A DNA stretch of 64,000 nt from Alphaproteobacteria bacterium (lineage in GTDB: Bacteria > Pseudomonadota > Alphaproteobacteria > UBA828). The notes beneath the pieces are model-generated. The model did not search any database. It saw only the letters and a program-made list of their open reading frames with translations, and was not told the origin of the DNA. Below are positions 46,101 to 54,159 of this stretch, one piece after another; positions within the stretch are counted from its first letter, which is position 1, and every line of letters starts with the position of its first letter. Location: the NCBI GenBank assembly GCA_022820945.1, contig JAJEEP010000127.1, positions 23,766-87,765 on the forward strand, read 5' to 3'. The translations under genes were made by a program, and so were the position numbers.

Positions 46101-46429
46101 ACCACATGGCCGTAGGGCATCTCGTCCGGATCCATGTCCTCGGTCCCGATATGCCAGCGCCTGACGCTGTCCTCCTCGACGCCGACCTCGGTGAGATGCT
46201 GCTCGTCCAGCAGAGTGCCCACCGGCAGCGCCCGAGCGGCCGCGAGCACCATGAATTCGTCCGGCTCCTCCTCGACGACCGGCGCGGGCGCCGCCGCTGC
46301 CTGCTGCACGGGCGGCGGCGCCTGAACCGGCTCGGCGGCAGGGAGGATGAAGCGCATCACGAACACGGCCGCGACCATGGGAACAATGCCCATCAGCGCG
46401 ATGATGATGACGGTGCGGTAGCGTCTCAT
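43163..46429 (-). CDS. CpaB-TadB fusion protein
   Basis: The 1088-aa frame joins two Tad proteins that are normally separate. Residues 1-285 are a second CpaB/RcpC, almost identical to the stand-alone copy. Residues about 290-765 are an acidic, Ala/Pro/Glu-rich linker that repeats the CpaB tail motif (VRNLPALPQEALQQKAVRIV matches the earlier RSLLALPEENLQQKTVRVV). Residues about 768-1088 are a complete TadB with three or four membrane helices and a T2SSF domain (FPEIVDQIVRLSAAGLPPLE). The N-terminal CpaB anchor would put the linker in the periplasm, and TadB then re-enters the membrane. The start overlaps the tadA stop (ATGA). The frame is continuous, so an assembly join would have to be coincidentally in phase. 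Confidence 0.85.
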   Translation of the reverse strand: MRRYRTVIIIALMGIVPMVAAVFVMRFILPAAEPVQAPPPVQQAAAAPAPVVEEEPDEFMVLAAARALPVGTLLDEQHLTEVGVEEDSVRRWHIGTEDMDPDEMPYGHVVRQAISAGAPVTWPSLVGPRQRGFLAAVLKPGMRAITVRLGAGTRHSGLVDPGDRVDVVLTAQSRDRGEQNVLARTILEDVRVVAVDRRIGSAASAAEGGDEVERTEIVTATLEVLPSQTGLLALGELEGELSLAVRPLAAAGAPAEPADVVDMRSLLALPEENLQQKTVRVVRGSQVTDVSFGGGAQPVSIPASVPMKSKLAAESEPAPLRMLTADLPVPYVIPEEPVGRLATPPGKQGLAQVHDLASSTLVDTLPDENRRLTAPDVEGLPALSAVASDPGGELVQRLSGGIDLSGAVTGPAGVADVRNLPALPQEALQQKAVRIVRGSQATEVTFGGGAQPASLLEDATPEQGLAAAPEPESSRTLGTARPGPDGAGEARIDRREAPAGDPEAVPAANHVSSPAEGLREESRQRVALEVGGQRALPPTDPESGGALVQRLAGGGAAGALNSLGADGSAAGLTTVLLPDGASAEGTAEEGAGFELPLELTATPPVPDIDTPDPNLGGVSPGRERGRAVEEFDVSFLAEGMPEESGRQTAPAVGLTPSHRATSPDLEFPGMHAPGVGGTPAGTPNRVDAAAAKAIGRAVASLEDGAPVGNAPEAGFDLELAHALRADRSGPGAEVPEPAGNEAVSSQETQPEAAAEPATELAIESFTKGMFVQNGVAIAGGGALLLGWVGAFFWLRGQDRPLRGRLQSVAAPLTGRGAVEQVSPEESIFRPTRPKTRLSWLWRRMEERYPLIDAPRVFPRLLGIGALVAAGIWIGMWVLGVSGWWSMPAAVLAGLVGARYALGRIQARAENQFAQRFPEIVDQIVRLSAAGLPPLEALASVAEDAPQPVKGVLEEVSDALLAGLDADTALSMVAERVRLAEFTLFAAVIRLQRRAGGSITASFSNLSNTLRERRTSVLKAKSSTAQTRLTLLVLMLMPPLVLGVQSITSPESVDLLFNSENGQTLLQVGVGLIVVGLVVARQLAARGPK
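45552..46429 (-). repeat. Direct repeat copy B (5' part of cpaB-tadB)
   Basis: Partner of 35121-35998, in the same orientation and without gaps. A third, shorter and more diverged copy of the same cpaB 3' motif lies further inside this gene near 45085-45180, showing at least one older internal duplication. Confidence 0.88.
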
Positions 46430-47835
46430 GACGGCTCTTCCCCGATCCGGGGGTCCGCCTTGAGCGCTGCCATCAGCGGCTCCCGCAGCTCCACCGCGTC
46501 CACCGCCGCCATCCAGGACGGCTGCCTTCCGGAGGTCTCGAAGATGAGCTGGGTCTCGACGGTCGGACGCCGACGCCAGAGCTCCTCCGTGGTCACGATG
46601 TCGTTCTCGATGCCCACCACGTTGGTCAGGCTGACCACGCAGCGGTGGCCCGTGCGCAGTCGCGCGAGCTGAACCACGATATCCACACTCGATGCGATCT
46701 GGCGGCGGATCGCAGACAGCGGCATCTCCGTGCCCGCCATCATCAGCATGTTCTCGAGACGCGTCAGCGCGTCGCGCGGACTGTTGGCATGCAGGGTGCA
46801 CATCGAGCCCGGATGACCCGTGTTCATCGCCTGCAGCATCTCGGTCGCCTCGCCGCCCCGCACCTCACCCACGATGATGCGGTCCGGGCGCATCCGAAGC
46901 GTGTTCACCAGCAGATCGCGCATGGTCACCTCGCCGGTGCCCTCCGCGCTCATGGTCCGGGTCTCCAGCCGGACCACGTGCGGCTGCTGCAGCTGAAGCT
47001 CCGCCGCGTCCTCGATGGTGACCAGCCGCTCGCCGTGGTCGATATGCTGCGACAGCGCGTTCATGAACGTGGTCTTGCCGGAGCCCGTGCCGCCGCTGAT
47101 CAGGATGTTCAGGCGCGCCTTGACGCAGACCCTGAACGCCTCCGCCATCGCCGCAGACATCACCTGGCGCTCCGCCATCTCCTCGAGCCCGATCCCCTGC
47201 AGCGTGAAGCGGCGGATCGAGACCGCAGCCCCGTCGATCGCCAGGGGCGGGATGATGATGTTCACGCGGGAGCCGTCGGGGAGGCGCGCATCCACCATCG
47301 GGTTCGATTCGTCCACACGCCTCCCGACCCAGCCCGCGATGCGCTGGGCGATATGCAACAGGTGCTGGGAATCCCGGAAGCGCACATCCATCTGCCGCAG
47401 CTGGCCGTTGCGCTCCACGTAGACCGAGTCCATGCCGTTGATCAGGATGTCGGAAACCCGGCTGTCCAGCAGCAGCGGCTCGATCGGTCCCAGCCCCTTG
47501 ATGTCGTGAACCAGCTGCGTGACCACCTGCTGGCGGTCCAGAGGACTGAGGTCCGGCAGATCGGCCTCGCCGGTCTCGAGGAACGCCAGCAGTTGCGAGG
47601 CCAGGCGCTCGTTGTCGAGTTCCGCGATCTTCGTCATGTCCAGCGACTTGACGATGACCGGGTGGATCCTGGCCACGATGTCGGAGATCGCGGTGTTCGT
47701 CCGACCACGCGGACGCGGCGGGCTCGCCTGCTCCGGAGGGGCGGCGGCCGGGGGAGGTGGCGCCGCTCTTGCCGCCTGAGACGCAGGCGGCGGAGTGGAA
47801 GGCCGGGGACGGCGGCCGAATGCGCGGGCTGCCAT
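46426..47835 (-). CDS. tadA: TadA/CpaF pilus assembly ATPase
   Basis: The 469-aa cytoplasmic secretion ATPase powers Flp pilus extension. After a Pro/Ala-rich N-terminus (residues 1-50) the core has [20 protein letters not shown], the Walker A motif [16 protein letters not shown] near residue 250, the Asp box IEDAAELQL, the Walker B region [20 protein letters not shown] and the His box [16 protein letters not shown]. Length and motifs are normal for CpaF. The ATG at 47835 lies two bases after the TadZ stop; a GTG at 47841 overlapping that stop is an alternative. Its own stop overlaps the cpaB-tadB start. Confidence 0.94.
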   Translation of the reverse strand: MAARAFGRRPRPSTPPPASQAARAAPPPPAAAPPEQASPPRPRGRTNTAISDIVARIHPVIVKSLDMTKIAELDNERLASQLLAFLETGEADLPDLSPLDRQQVVTQLVHDIKGLGPIEPLLLDSRVSDILINGMDSVYVERNGQLRQMDVRFRDSQHLLHIAQRIAGWVGRRVDESNPMVDARLPDGSRVNIIIPPLAIDGAAVSIRRFTLQGIGLEEMAERQVMSAAMAEAFRVCVKARLNILISGGTGSGKTTFMNALSQHIDHGERLVTIEDAAELQLQQPHVVRLETRTMSAEGTGEVTMRDLLVNTLRMRPDRIIVGEVRGGEATEMLQAMNTGHPGSMCTLHANSPRDALTRLENMLMMAGTEMPLSAIRRQIASSVDIVVQLARLRTGHRCVVSLTNVVGIENDIVTTEELWRRRPTVETQLIFETSGRQPSWMAAVDAVELREPLMAALKADPRIGEEPS

Positions 47836-47837
47836 GG

Positions 47838-50800
47838 TCACGCTGCCCGAGCGGAGGCCGGCGCTGCCGCCGCGCCTGCGCTGGAAGAGGCGCCCAGAAG
47901 ACGGTCGGTCAGCGCTGCCAGCGGTTTGCGCATCGAGCGCGGAAGCCTGCCCTGGGGCCAGCCCCGATCCGCCGTTTCGGGAATGACGGGATCGAACGGG
48001 ACCACCACGTCCGGCTCGATACCGATCCCGGCATCCCGCAGGGTGCGACCGCCGCCGTTTCGCCGAAAGGCGCGCGTATGGTTCTGCACCAATACCAGCG
48101 GAAGATCGCCGTCGAGCAGGTTCACCATGCGGGCGAGATGGGGCGTCTTCGCGTACGTCGGCTCCGCGACGAACACCCGCATGTCCATCTCGGCCGAGGA
48201 ACGGAACCGCATCGCGGTCTCGTCGAGGCCGTCCACCAGCACCAGCTGCGAGCGCTGCCTCAAGACAGCCAGCAGCCGGTCCACCGCGTCCGCCGATGCG
48301 GTCATCGGGTGTTCCGGACTCCAGCGATGGGCATAGACCTCGATCCGGTCCGAGCGGCGCGCGCGCACGGCCTCCAGCGACTCGGAGTCCACCGCCACCT
48401 TGTCAGCCGTTTCCAGAAGCTGATCCAGTCCGGCCACGGGCTCGACGCCAAGCGCCAGCGCCGCTGCCGCCACCGAACGGCTCAGATCCAGCAGGGACAC
48501 GTAGCAGCCGCGCGATGCCGCATCGAGCGCGGTCGCCACCGCCATCGTCGTCGATCCGCTACCGCCGCAGCCGACGAATCCCGCCACACGCCCACCCGGG
48601 CGGTCTGCTACTGCATTAGCGAGGGCACGGGTCGCAACCCCTCGCACCGCCTCCGCCGTCAGGGGCTTGGCCAGGTAGTCGCTGACCCCTGCGAGCAGGA
48701 GCTCACGCCCGGGCCGTGCCGAAACGTCCGAACCCACCGCGATCACTACGGTGCCGACTTCGCAGACGGCTGCCAGTTCGTGGATGGCGCCCGCAGGATA
48801 GGGAACCCCGTCGATATCGACGATCACCAGCGGCGCCGTGCGGCCCTCGCCGAGCGCGGCAATCGCGGCCCTGAGCCCGCCCTGCCATACCTGCGCCTCG
48901 TCCGTTTCGGCCGAGGCGCTGCCGAAGCCGAACAAGCCGTCTCGCAGTGCCACCTCCGTGTCGGGATCGGTCGCGAAGGCCAGGGCTGCCGCTGGACCGG
49001 GAGGCGCCGCTTCGAGGGAAATCTCCGCGTACGTGGCGTCCGTCTCTTCGCCGGCAGGCTCGAACGCCGCGGTTCCAGTATCGGGCAGCGAGACATCGAA
49101 GACAGATTGCGGTGCTTCGCCCTCGTCGGACGAGATCGGCACCGCGTCGGCAAATTCCAGGGCAAGGGTGTCGTCGAAGACGATGCCGCCCGTCGCGGCC
49201 CCCGGCTCGGCTGCGCCGGCCGGGTCGGAAGGCCGCCGGTCGGATTCGCTGTCGCTTTCGCCCTCGACCTCATGGTCCGGCGCGTCGGCTTCGGCCCGTC
49301 CAGAAAGGTCGAGGGTGTCCATATACTCCGGACGCCTTGCATCCGCGGCGGCCTCGTCGGTAACTGCCGGCGAAACTTCGGCGCTGCTCGCCTGCGCGGC
49401 GCGCGACTCCGGCGAAGCCGGTTCCGACACCTCTACGGCATCGCCTTTAGATGCCATGACGATGTCCGAAGTCTGCCGCTGCCGATAGTCGTCAGGGTCC
49501 GCGTCCGCCTCGAATCGCGGCGGGCCGCTCAGATCGGGCAGGTGAATGACGGAGCCGGCACTCTCCCCAGCGTCAGGTGCATCGATGGCATCCCTGTTCG
49601 AGGCCGCATCCGGCGCCTCAGCGGAGCCGCTGCCGTCGGTGGGCGACTGCGTCCCGCTCGTGGCGAAACCGGGGGCCGTGACTGCTTCGCCTTGCGATTC
49701 GCTCCACCCGTCGGGGCTTTCGTTCGCGACCTGCTCGGCGTTCCAGCCGGCGTCCTCCAGTCCGATCTGCAACGGCTCGCTGGAGCCTTCGAAGCGTGCG
49801 CTATCGGAGACAGCCGGTTCATGCGCACTCGTCGGACCCTCGTTGCCGAGTGCCGACTCTTCTGTACGTAATGAGGCATCGAGACCCACCGATGCCGCGT
49901 GGTGCAGCACGGGGTCGGGATCGGGCGGCGGGCCGGCATCGACATCGTAACCGCCATTGCGGACATGGTCTCCTGCAGCAAAGTCCGGCGTACCGGCCAG
50001 ATCGGAAGAGACGGAAGTCCCGGTCACGTCCCGAAGAAGAGTGTCCAAGAGTCCGGGTTCTGCGGAGCCATAGTGGGTTGGCGTTGCATGCGCAGAAGAG
50101 AGCGTGCCGGTTTCGCCGCTACCTTCGACTCCGATCGGGTCGAAGTCGTTCTGGGCCCCTCCCGGGGCGAGGTGGACAGCACCGTGCGCGTCCTCAACAC
50201 GCTCACCGTCCGGACAGGCTTCCCCGGCATGCTCCGTAGCGTCCTCGGGGCCGCATGCCGACGCATCGTCGTCGCTCTCATTGGCATCGTCGTGCGGCGG
50301 TCCGACCGGCTCGCCGGCAGATGCCGCCACGACGTCGGCAATCTGTCGAAGAAGATCGTCATCGCGACCCGCGTTTCCGTCGGAAGGCGCCGGGCCGCTG
50401 AGATCGGGCAGGCAAATGACGGAACCGGGATCCTCATCGGCTTCGGCGTCATGCGCTCCGACGGCATCCGGGGTCGAGGCCGCAACCGATGCTTCGCCGT
50501 GGTCGCTCCGGACGGTGGACGACTCGGCCCCAGGCGCGATCGAAGCGAAGGGAGGGAAATCGTCCCCGGGCGAATCGATCTGCGCGTCGAGATGCTCGTC
50601 CAGGATCCGCTCGGCGTTGCCGTCCGGCTCCTCAAGCCCGGTTTCGGCCGGGCCTTCCTCGGAGATCGAGCCGGCCGCCATGGCCGGTTCAGACGGTTTT
50701 GTCGCGCCCACGACTCGGCCTGGCCGTCCGTCTGCGACTGCCGGGTCATTGTCGAGATCCGCCGGTGCTGTGGTCTGGCCTGTACCGGTTAACCGGCCGG

Positions 50801-52442
50801 CATCGATATCGGAATCGCGGTCGAGGTCAGGAATTCCTGCCGCCGTGTCTGGCGCGTCGACCTGGTCGGAAGAGATGGAGGCTCCCGCCATATCCCGAAG
50901 GAGGGCGGCGGCGAGATCGGATGCTGCCGTCGCGTTCCCAGCGGACGTGGCATGCTCGGTATGCGCAGCAAGCGAGACAGGTCCGCAAGAAGGCTCGCCG
51001 GAACTGCCGTCAACTTCGATCCCGCTCGGATCGACGCCTGCGTCGCGCTCTCCCGATCCGGGCAGAGCAATGACGTGCCCGGCCTCCGGATCTGTGTCTT
51101 CGCCCTCGGCGTCCGGGGTTGCCGAGTCGTTTGCACGAGCCCGCTTCGGCGCGTCTTCAGGTCGGGGAACACCCGGCACACGCGGTCCGGCGGTCTCCTC
51201 GGAACCGTGGGCTTCAGCCTCCGCGACGTGCCCGAGTGGCGAGTCGTCATCCTCTGCGGCCACTTCGGAGGACAGCGTTCCGCCGCGTTCGTCCACGGTC
51301 GTCTCGGTCCGCGGCTCTTCCGGTTCGGGCGGAACAAAGCCTTCCGCATGCTCCAGGCTCGTGCGGGCTATCACGAAGGGCTCGCCGAAGTCCGTCCTGC
51401 TATCGGCTCCGCGGGACGGCGAGTCGTCGGCACCGGCGGCATGCACGTCGTAAGGGCCGAGCTCGGTGAGACTATCGTTTCCCCGTTTGCTCAGTGCCCA
51501 GGCGTGGGCATCGCGAGACTCGGTCGCGAGAGCGGCTGCCCCGGCCAATTCCGAAGAGTTCGAATCGGACGAGACCGAGGGTCCCTCGGCGATGTGCCGA
51601 AGCAGGATGTCGTCCAGGACGGCCGAGGAAGTGTCCGCGTCCGTCGAGGTCTGCTCCTGGGCCGCCTTGTTGCCTCCGTCGGGGCGTTCTTTGCCGAGCA
51701 GTCGGGACCGGATCCCAGACTCAACCGTCTCGACCGAGGCCGTGACGCTCGCAGCTACGACACTCGTGTCCCTGACACCCGTGTCCACGGCATTGGAGTC
51801 CTCGACGCTTGCATCCTCGTCGCCGGCGTCATCGACCCTCATTGCTTCGTCGAGGTGCGCGGTCTCGAACGCATCCGCCGTTTCGACAGCATCAGGCACG
51901 TCGCCCTCTGCGCGCGCGCTGAGGTCCTCGGCGGTGACTGCCAGCCCGGCGTGATCGATGGGGTCGATATGGGTCTCGTCTGGAACCGCCTGCGCGTCCC
52001 GTAGCGCGGTTACCGGTTCGGGCAAGGCAAGCTCTTCCCGATCGGTGGCGCGCAGCCCGGCGAAACGGGAATTCGGCGGATCGGCCGCCACTGCGGAGTC
52101 GTCGATAAACGCTTCCAGCGCGGTCCCGGACGCTGTCTGCAGGGCAGAGTCTTGTGTGCCGGGTATGCGGTCGGCAATCGAGTCTTGCGACGGCAATCGG
52201 CCCGGTCGCGACCGTTCTGGATCGTCGCCGTCGCCGCCTGCATTGTCCTCGCCTGAAGTTGCGGGCATCCAGCTCGATGGATGTGCGGCCCCCATCGCCC
52301 CCGACGAAATCGCTGAAGACTCTGCGAGCAGAGCCTCAAGCATGTGCAGGTTCTTGTCCTGCGCTTCAGCCGGGCGATCGGAGTCGTCGCGCGGCGGTGC
52401 CGGCGCGGTCGCGCTGCGCGCTCCGGGGGCGTCGAGTGTCAT
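47838..52442 (-). CDS. tadZ: Giant TadZ/CpaE with a 1150-residue acidic repeat region
   Basis: The 1534-aa frame ends in a complete TadZ/CpaE: a receiver-like domain (about 1190-1290, VIVDIDGVPYPAG and SDYLAKPLTAE) and a MinD-like ATPase domain with GCGGSGSTTMAVATAL near residue 1305. The first 1150 residues are acidic and disordered-looking, rich in Asp, Glu, Ala, Ser and Gly. Short motifs recur there: LLRDMAGASISSD, LLRDVTGTSVSSD and LLRHIAEGPSVSSD; GSVICLPDLSGP, GSVIHLPDLSGP and GHVIALPGSG. Usual TadZ is near 380-450 aa. The extension could organise the polar complex. The frame is open over 4.6 kb and coupled to tadA. Confidence 0.85.
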   Translation of the reverse strand: MTLDAPGARSATAPAPPRDDSDRPAEAQDKNLHMLEALLAESSAISSGAMGAAHPSSWMPATSGEDNAGGDGDDPERSRPGRLPSQDSIADRIPGTQDSALQTASGTALEAFIDDSAVAADPPNSRFAGLRATDREELALPEPVTALRDAQAVPDETHIDPIDHAGLAVTAEDLSARAEGDVPDAVETADAFETAHLDEAMRVDDAGDEDASVEDSNAVDTGVRDTSVVAASVTASVETVESGIRSRLLGKERPDGGNKAAQEQTSTDADTSSAVLDDILLRHIAEGPSVSSDSNSSELAGAAALATESRDAHAWALSKRGNDSLTELGPYDVHAAGADDSPSRGADSRTDFGEPFVIARTSLEHAEGFVPPEPEEPRTETTVDERGGTLSSEVAAEDDDSPLGHVAEAEAHGSEETAGPRVPGVPRPEDAPKRARANDSATPDAEGEDTDPEAGHVIALPGSGERDAGVDPSGIEVDGSSGEPSCGPVSLAAHTEHATSAGNATAASDLAAALLRDMAGASISSDQVDAPDTAAGIPDLDRDSDIDAGRLTGTGQTTAPADLDNDPAVADGRPGRVVGATKPSEPAMAAGSISEEGPAETGLEEPDGNAERILDEHLDAQIDSPGDDFPPFASIAPGAESSTVRSDHGEASVAASTPDAVGAHDAEADEDPGSVICLPDLSGPAPSDGNAGRDDDLLRQIADVVAASAGEPVGPPHDDANESDDDASACGPEDATEHAGEACPDGERVEDAHGAVHLAPGGAQNDFDPIGVEGSGETGTLSSAHATPTHYGSAEPGLLDTLLRDVTGTSVSSDLAGTPDFAAGDHVRNGGYDVDAGPPPDPDPVLHHAASVGLDASLRTEESALGNEGPTSAHEPAVSDSARFEGSSEPLQIGLEDAGWNAEQVANESPDGWSESQGEAVTAPGFATSGTQSPTDGSGSAEAPDAASNRDAIDAPDAGESAGSVIHLPDLSGPPRFEADADPDDYRQRQTSDIVMASKGDAVEVSEPASPESRAAQASSAEVSPAVTDEAAADARRPEYMDTLDLSGRAEADAPDHEVEGESDSESDRRPSDPAGAAEPGAATGGIVFDDTLALEFADAVPISSDEGEAPQSVFDVSLPDTGTAAFEPAGEETDATYAEISLEAAPPGPAAALAFATDPDTEVALRDGLFGFGSASAETDEAQVWQGGLRAAIAALGEGRTAPLVIVDIDGVPYPAGAIHELAAVCEVGTVVIAVGSDVSARPGRELLLAGVSDYLAKPLTAEAVRGVATRALANAVADRPGGRVAGFVGCGGSGSTTMAVATALDAASRGCYVSLLDLSRSVAAAALALGVEPVAGLDQLLETADKVAVDSESLEAVRARRSDRIEVYAHRWSPEHPMTASADAVDRLLAVLRQRSQLVLVDGLDETAMRFRSSAEMDMRVFVAEPTYAKTPHLARMVNLLDGDLPLVLVQNHTRAFRRNGGGRTLRDAGIGIEPDVVVPFDPVIPETADRGWPQGRLPRSMRKPLAALTDRLLGASSSAGAAAAPASARAA

Positions 52443-52574
52443 CCCAGGCTTGCTCCCGCGCCATGGCCGGTCGTGGTCGGCGCCGACCGGCCATGGGCGC
52501 TGCCCCGGCGTCTGCCGTGACGAACACTCATTGCCGCCGGGCCGTCCGTACCGGAGAGTGCACGTTTGATCGCT

Positions 52575-53042
52575 TCAGCCATGGCGTGCTGCACCTAGCA
52601 AATGCACCTGACGTTCATCTGTGAACGACGGGTCTTCGCTGGCGGCATAGCGCTCAAGCGACTCGATGTGACGCAGAAGCTCCGGGGCCCCCGGGTGTTC
52701 GGGCTGCCTCCCGGCAAGGCTCGATGCGAACCTCGACAGGGCAGCGGCATTGGAGCGGTGATGGTCCTTCCACCATTGCGAACAGACGTAAAACTCGCCA
52801 GCGTACACGTGCTTCCAGTACCGGGCGTGACCCTGAATCATGTGCCCCTGTTGGCGATGGCGAAGCAGCGCGAAGTTCGCGATGTTCAGCTCCAGGACAT
52901 CCTTGCAGTAGCCGGCATCCATCAGGTTGGACATATCCGTCTCTTCCAGAATCGTGGGGTGATGCTCCAGCAACGTTCTCATCAGGCCCTCCACGATCCC
53001 CTGGAACGCTGCTCTGGCTCCGTGCACTCCCCATTCGCTCAT
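52575..53042 (-). CDS. Hypothetical 155-aa protein between pilins and TadZ
   Basis: The product is a soluble, His-, Trp- and Glu-rich helical protein (EGLMRTLLEHHPTILEE, HMIQGHARYWKHVYAGEFYV, QWWKDHHRS) with no signal peptide, membrane helix or motif I recognise. The density of His, Trp and Tyr recalls small helical metal- or ligand-binding proteins, but that is only an impression. The ATG at 53042 has AGGGG about eleven bases upstream. Placement between the pilin genes and tadZ on the same strand suggests a Tad accessory role. Confidence 0.6.
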   Translation of the reverse strand: MSEWGVHGARAAFQGIVEGLMRTLLEHHPTILEETDMSNLMDAGYCKDVLELNIANFALLRHRQQGHMIQGHARYWKHVYAGEFYVCSQWWKDHHRSNAAALSRFASSLAGRQPEHPGAPELLRHIESLERYAASEDPSFTDERQVHLLGAARHG

Positions 53043-53408
53043 GACGATGATTCCCCTCGCGTGGTGTGGATTCTGGCGTTGGTTACCGGTGCCGCCGAAG
53101 CCCGGAGCGTCCCGCATACGTTCGAATTGGGGTCTGCAAATGACATGAGCGTCGACTCTCGAGAGTGAGGCACGGACCGCACCAGACGCTGTTGTAGCGC
53201 AACCCCGCCCGTTGTCTTTCCACCGCCCGCTACGCCCCGCCGGTCGAGTTCCGCCATGCACCCCTGCACTCCATTCCTCCTTCTTGCCAACAGCTTGTCC
53301 TGACATGCATACAAACAATTTGAAGATTCTCGGGAACGCGCATACCAGAGTTGGCGCAATGTTCCCGTCGCTCCACCGAAACTGGCAGCAACAATCGCCG
53401 TCATTTGC
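53043..53408. other. 366-base gap before the pilin genes
   Basis: No gene with a credible start is visible here on either strand. The stretch separates the two small pilin genes from the TadZ group on the minus strand and could hold a processing site, a hairpin or an internal promoter. I found no strong hairpin by eye. Confidence 0.35.
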
Positions 53409-53615
53409 CTAGTCATCGAGCTTGAAATCCGGTGTCTTGACGGTCGCGATGTCCGCACCGATCGTCCCGATCGGCGCATGAACGTCCTCTGCAAACGCGA
53501 CCAGAACGCCGGCGACCCCGGCCAGGACGAGGCCGACAACCATCGTGTACTCCAACGCCGATGCTGCCTTGCAGCTTCGGCGAAAGAGGCGCCAATTCCG
53601 TTGCAGGTCGGTCAT
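53409..53615 (-). CDS. Flp/Fap pilin, second copy
   Basis: The 68-aa prepilin has a basic leader (LQRNWRLFRRSCKA) and the Flp signature ASALEYTMVVGLVLAGVAGV, with the Glu-Tyr pair expected at mature positions five and six. CpaA should cleave before the ASALEY segment. The C-terminus is short and acidic (DFKLDD). It lies 103 bases downstream of the other pilin gene and differs from it in leader and tail, so the two may have major and minor roles. Confidence 0.9.
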   Translation of the reverse strand: MTDLQRNWRLFRRSCKAASALEYTMVVGLVLAGVAGVLVAFAEDVHAPIGTIGADIATVKTPDFKLDD

Positions 53616-53718
53616 ATCGGCGTCCGGGTGGGTTGGAGGGCTTTCGGTGCGGGCCGGAGGGACTGCGGAAACTTCCGCCGCCCCTCCTGTAGCCGCGCGA
53701 TAACGTCAGCTGCCGGGG

Positions 53719-53943
53719 CTAGGGACCGCTGCTGAGATCAGCCGTATCGATCGTGGCAGCCCCGGTCGTCACTTTGGTGCCGATCGCCGCGATCGCGGTT
53801 TCGGTAGAGTCGCTAAACGCGTAGATTGCCCCGCCGACTCCCGCGACGACGACGCCGACCACGATGGCGTACTCGAGCGCCGACACGGCCTTCTTGGCCT
53901 GCGCAAAGCGGGCAACGGCCCGCATGACGTTCTTCAACTTCAT
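53719..53943 (-). CDS. flp: Flp pilin, first copy
   Basis: The 74-aa prepilin begins at the ATG at 53943, with GGAG six bases upstream. The leader MKLKNVMRAVARFAQAKKA is followed by VSALEYAIVVGVVVAGVGGA, the Flp signature with Glu-Tyr at positions five and six of the mature protein. The tail is Thr/Ala-rich (TKVTTGAATIDTADL). It is the first of the two pilin genes in transcription order and therefore the better candidate for the major subunit. Confidence 0.93.
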   Translation of the reverse strand: MKLKNVMRAVARFAQAKKAVSALEYAIVVGVVVAGVGGAIYAFSDSTETAIAAIGTKVTTGAATIDTADLSSGP

Positions 53944-54159
53944 TTCTGACTCCTGTGACAATGTTACCGGCGAGCCGCGCCGGCGCGGTGTTGACCTCCG
54001 GAGTTACTCCCAACTGCCTCCGGATGTGTGGCGAAGCGGGTGAAGTTTTGTTGTGCGCATCCCGCTTCGCATTCCTTGAGTTCGCAGACGCACCCGTCCG
54101 CGAACCCTTCGACATGTCGGCTACTGTCCAGGGATTGGCGCCACAGCCTACGCTCATGA

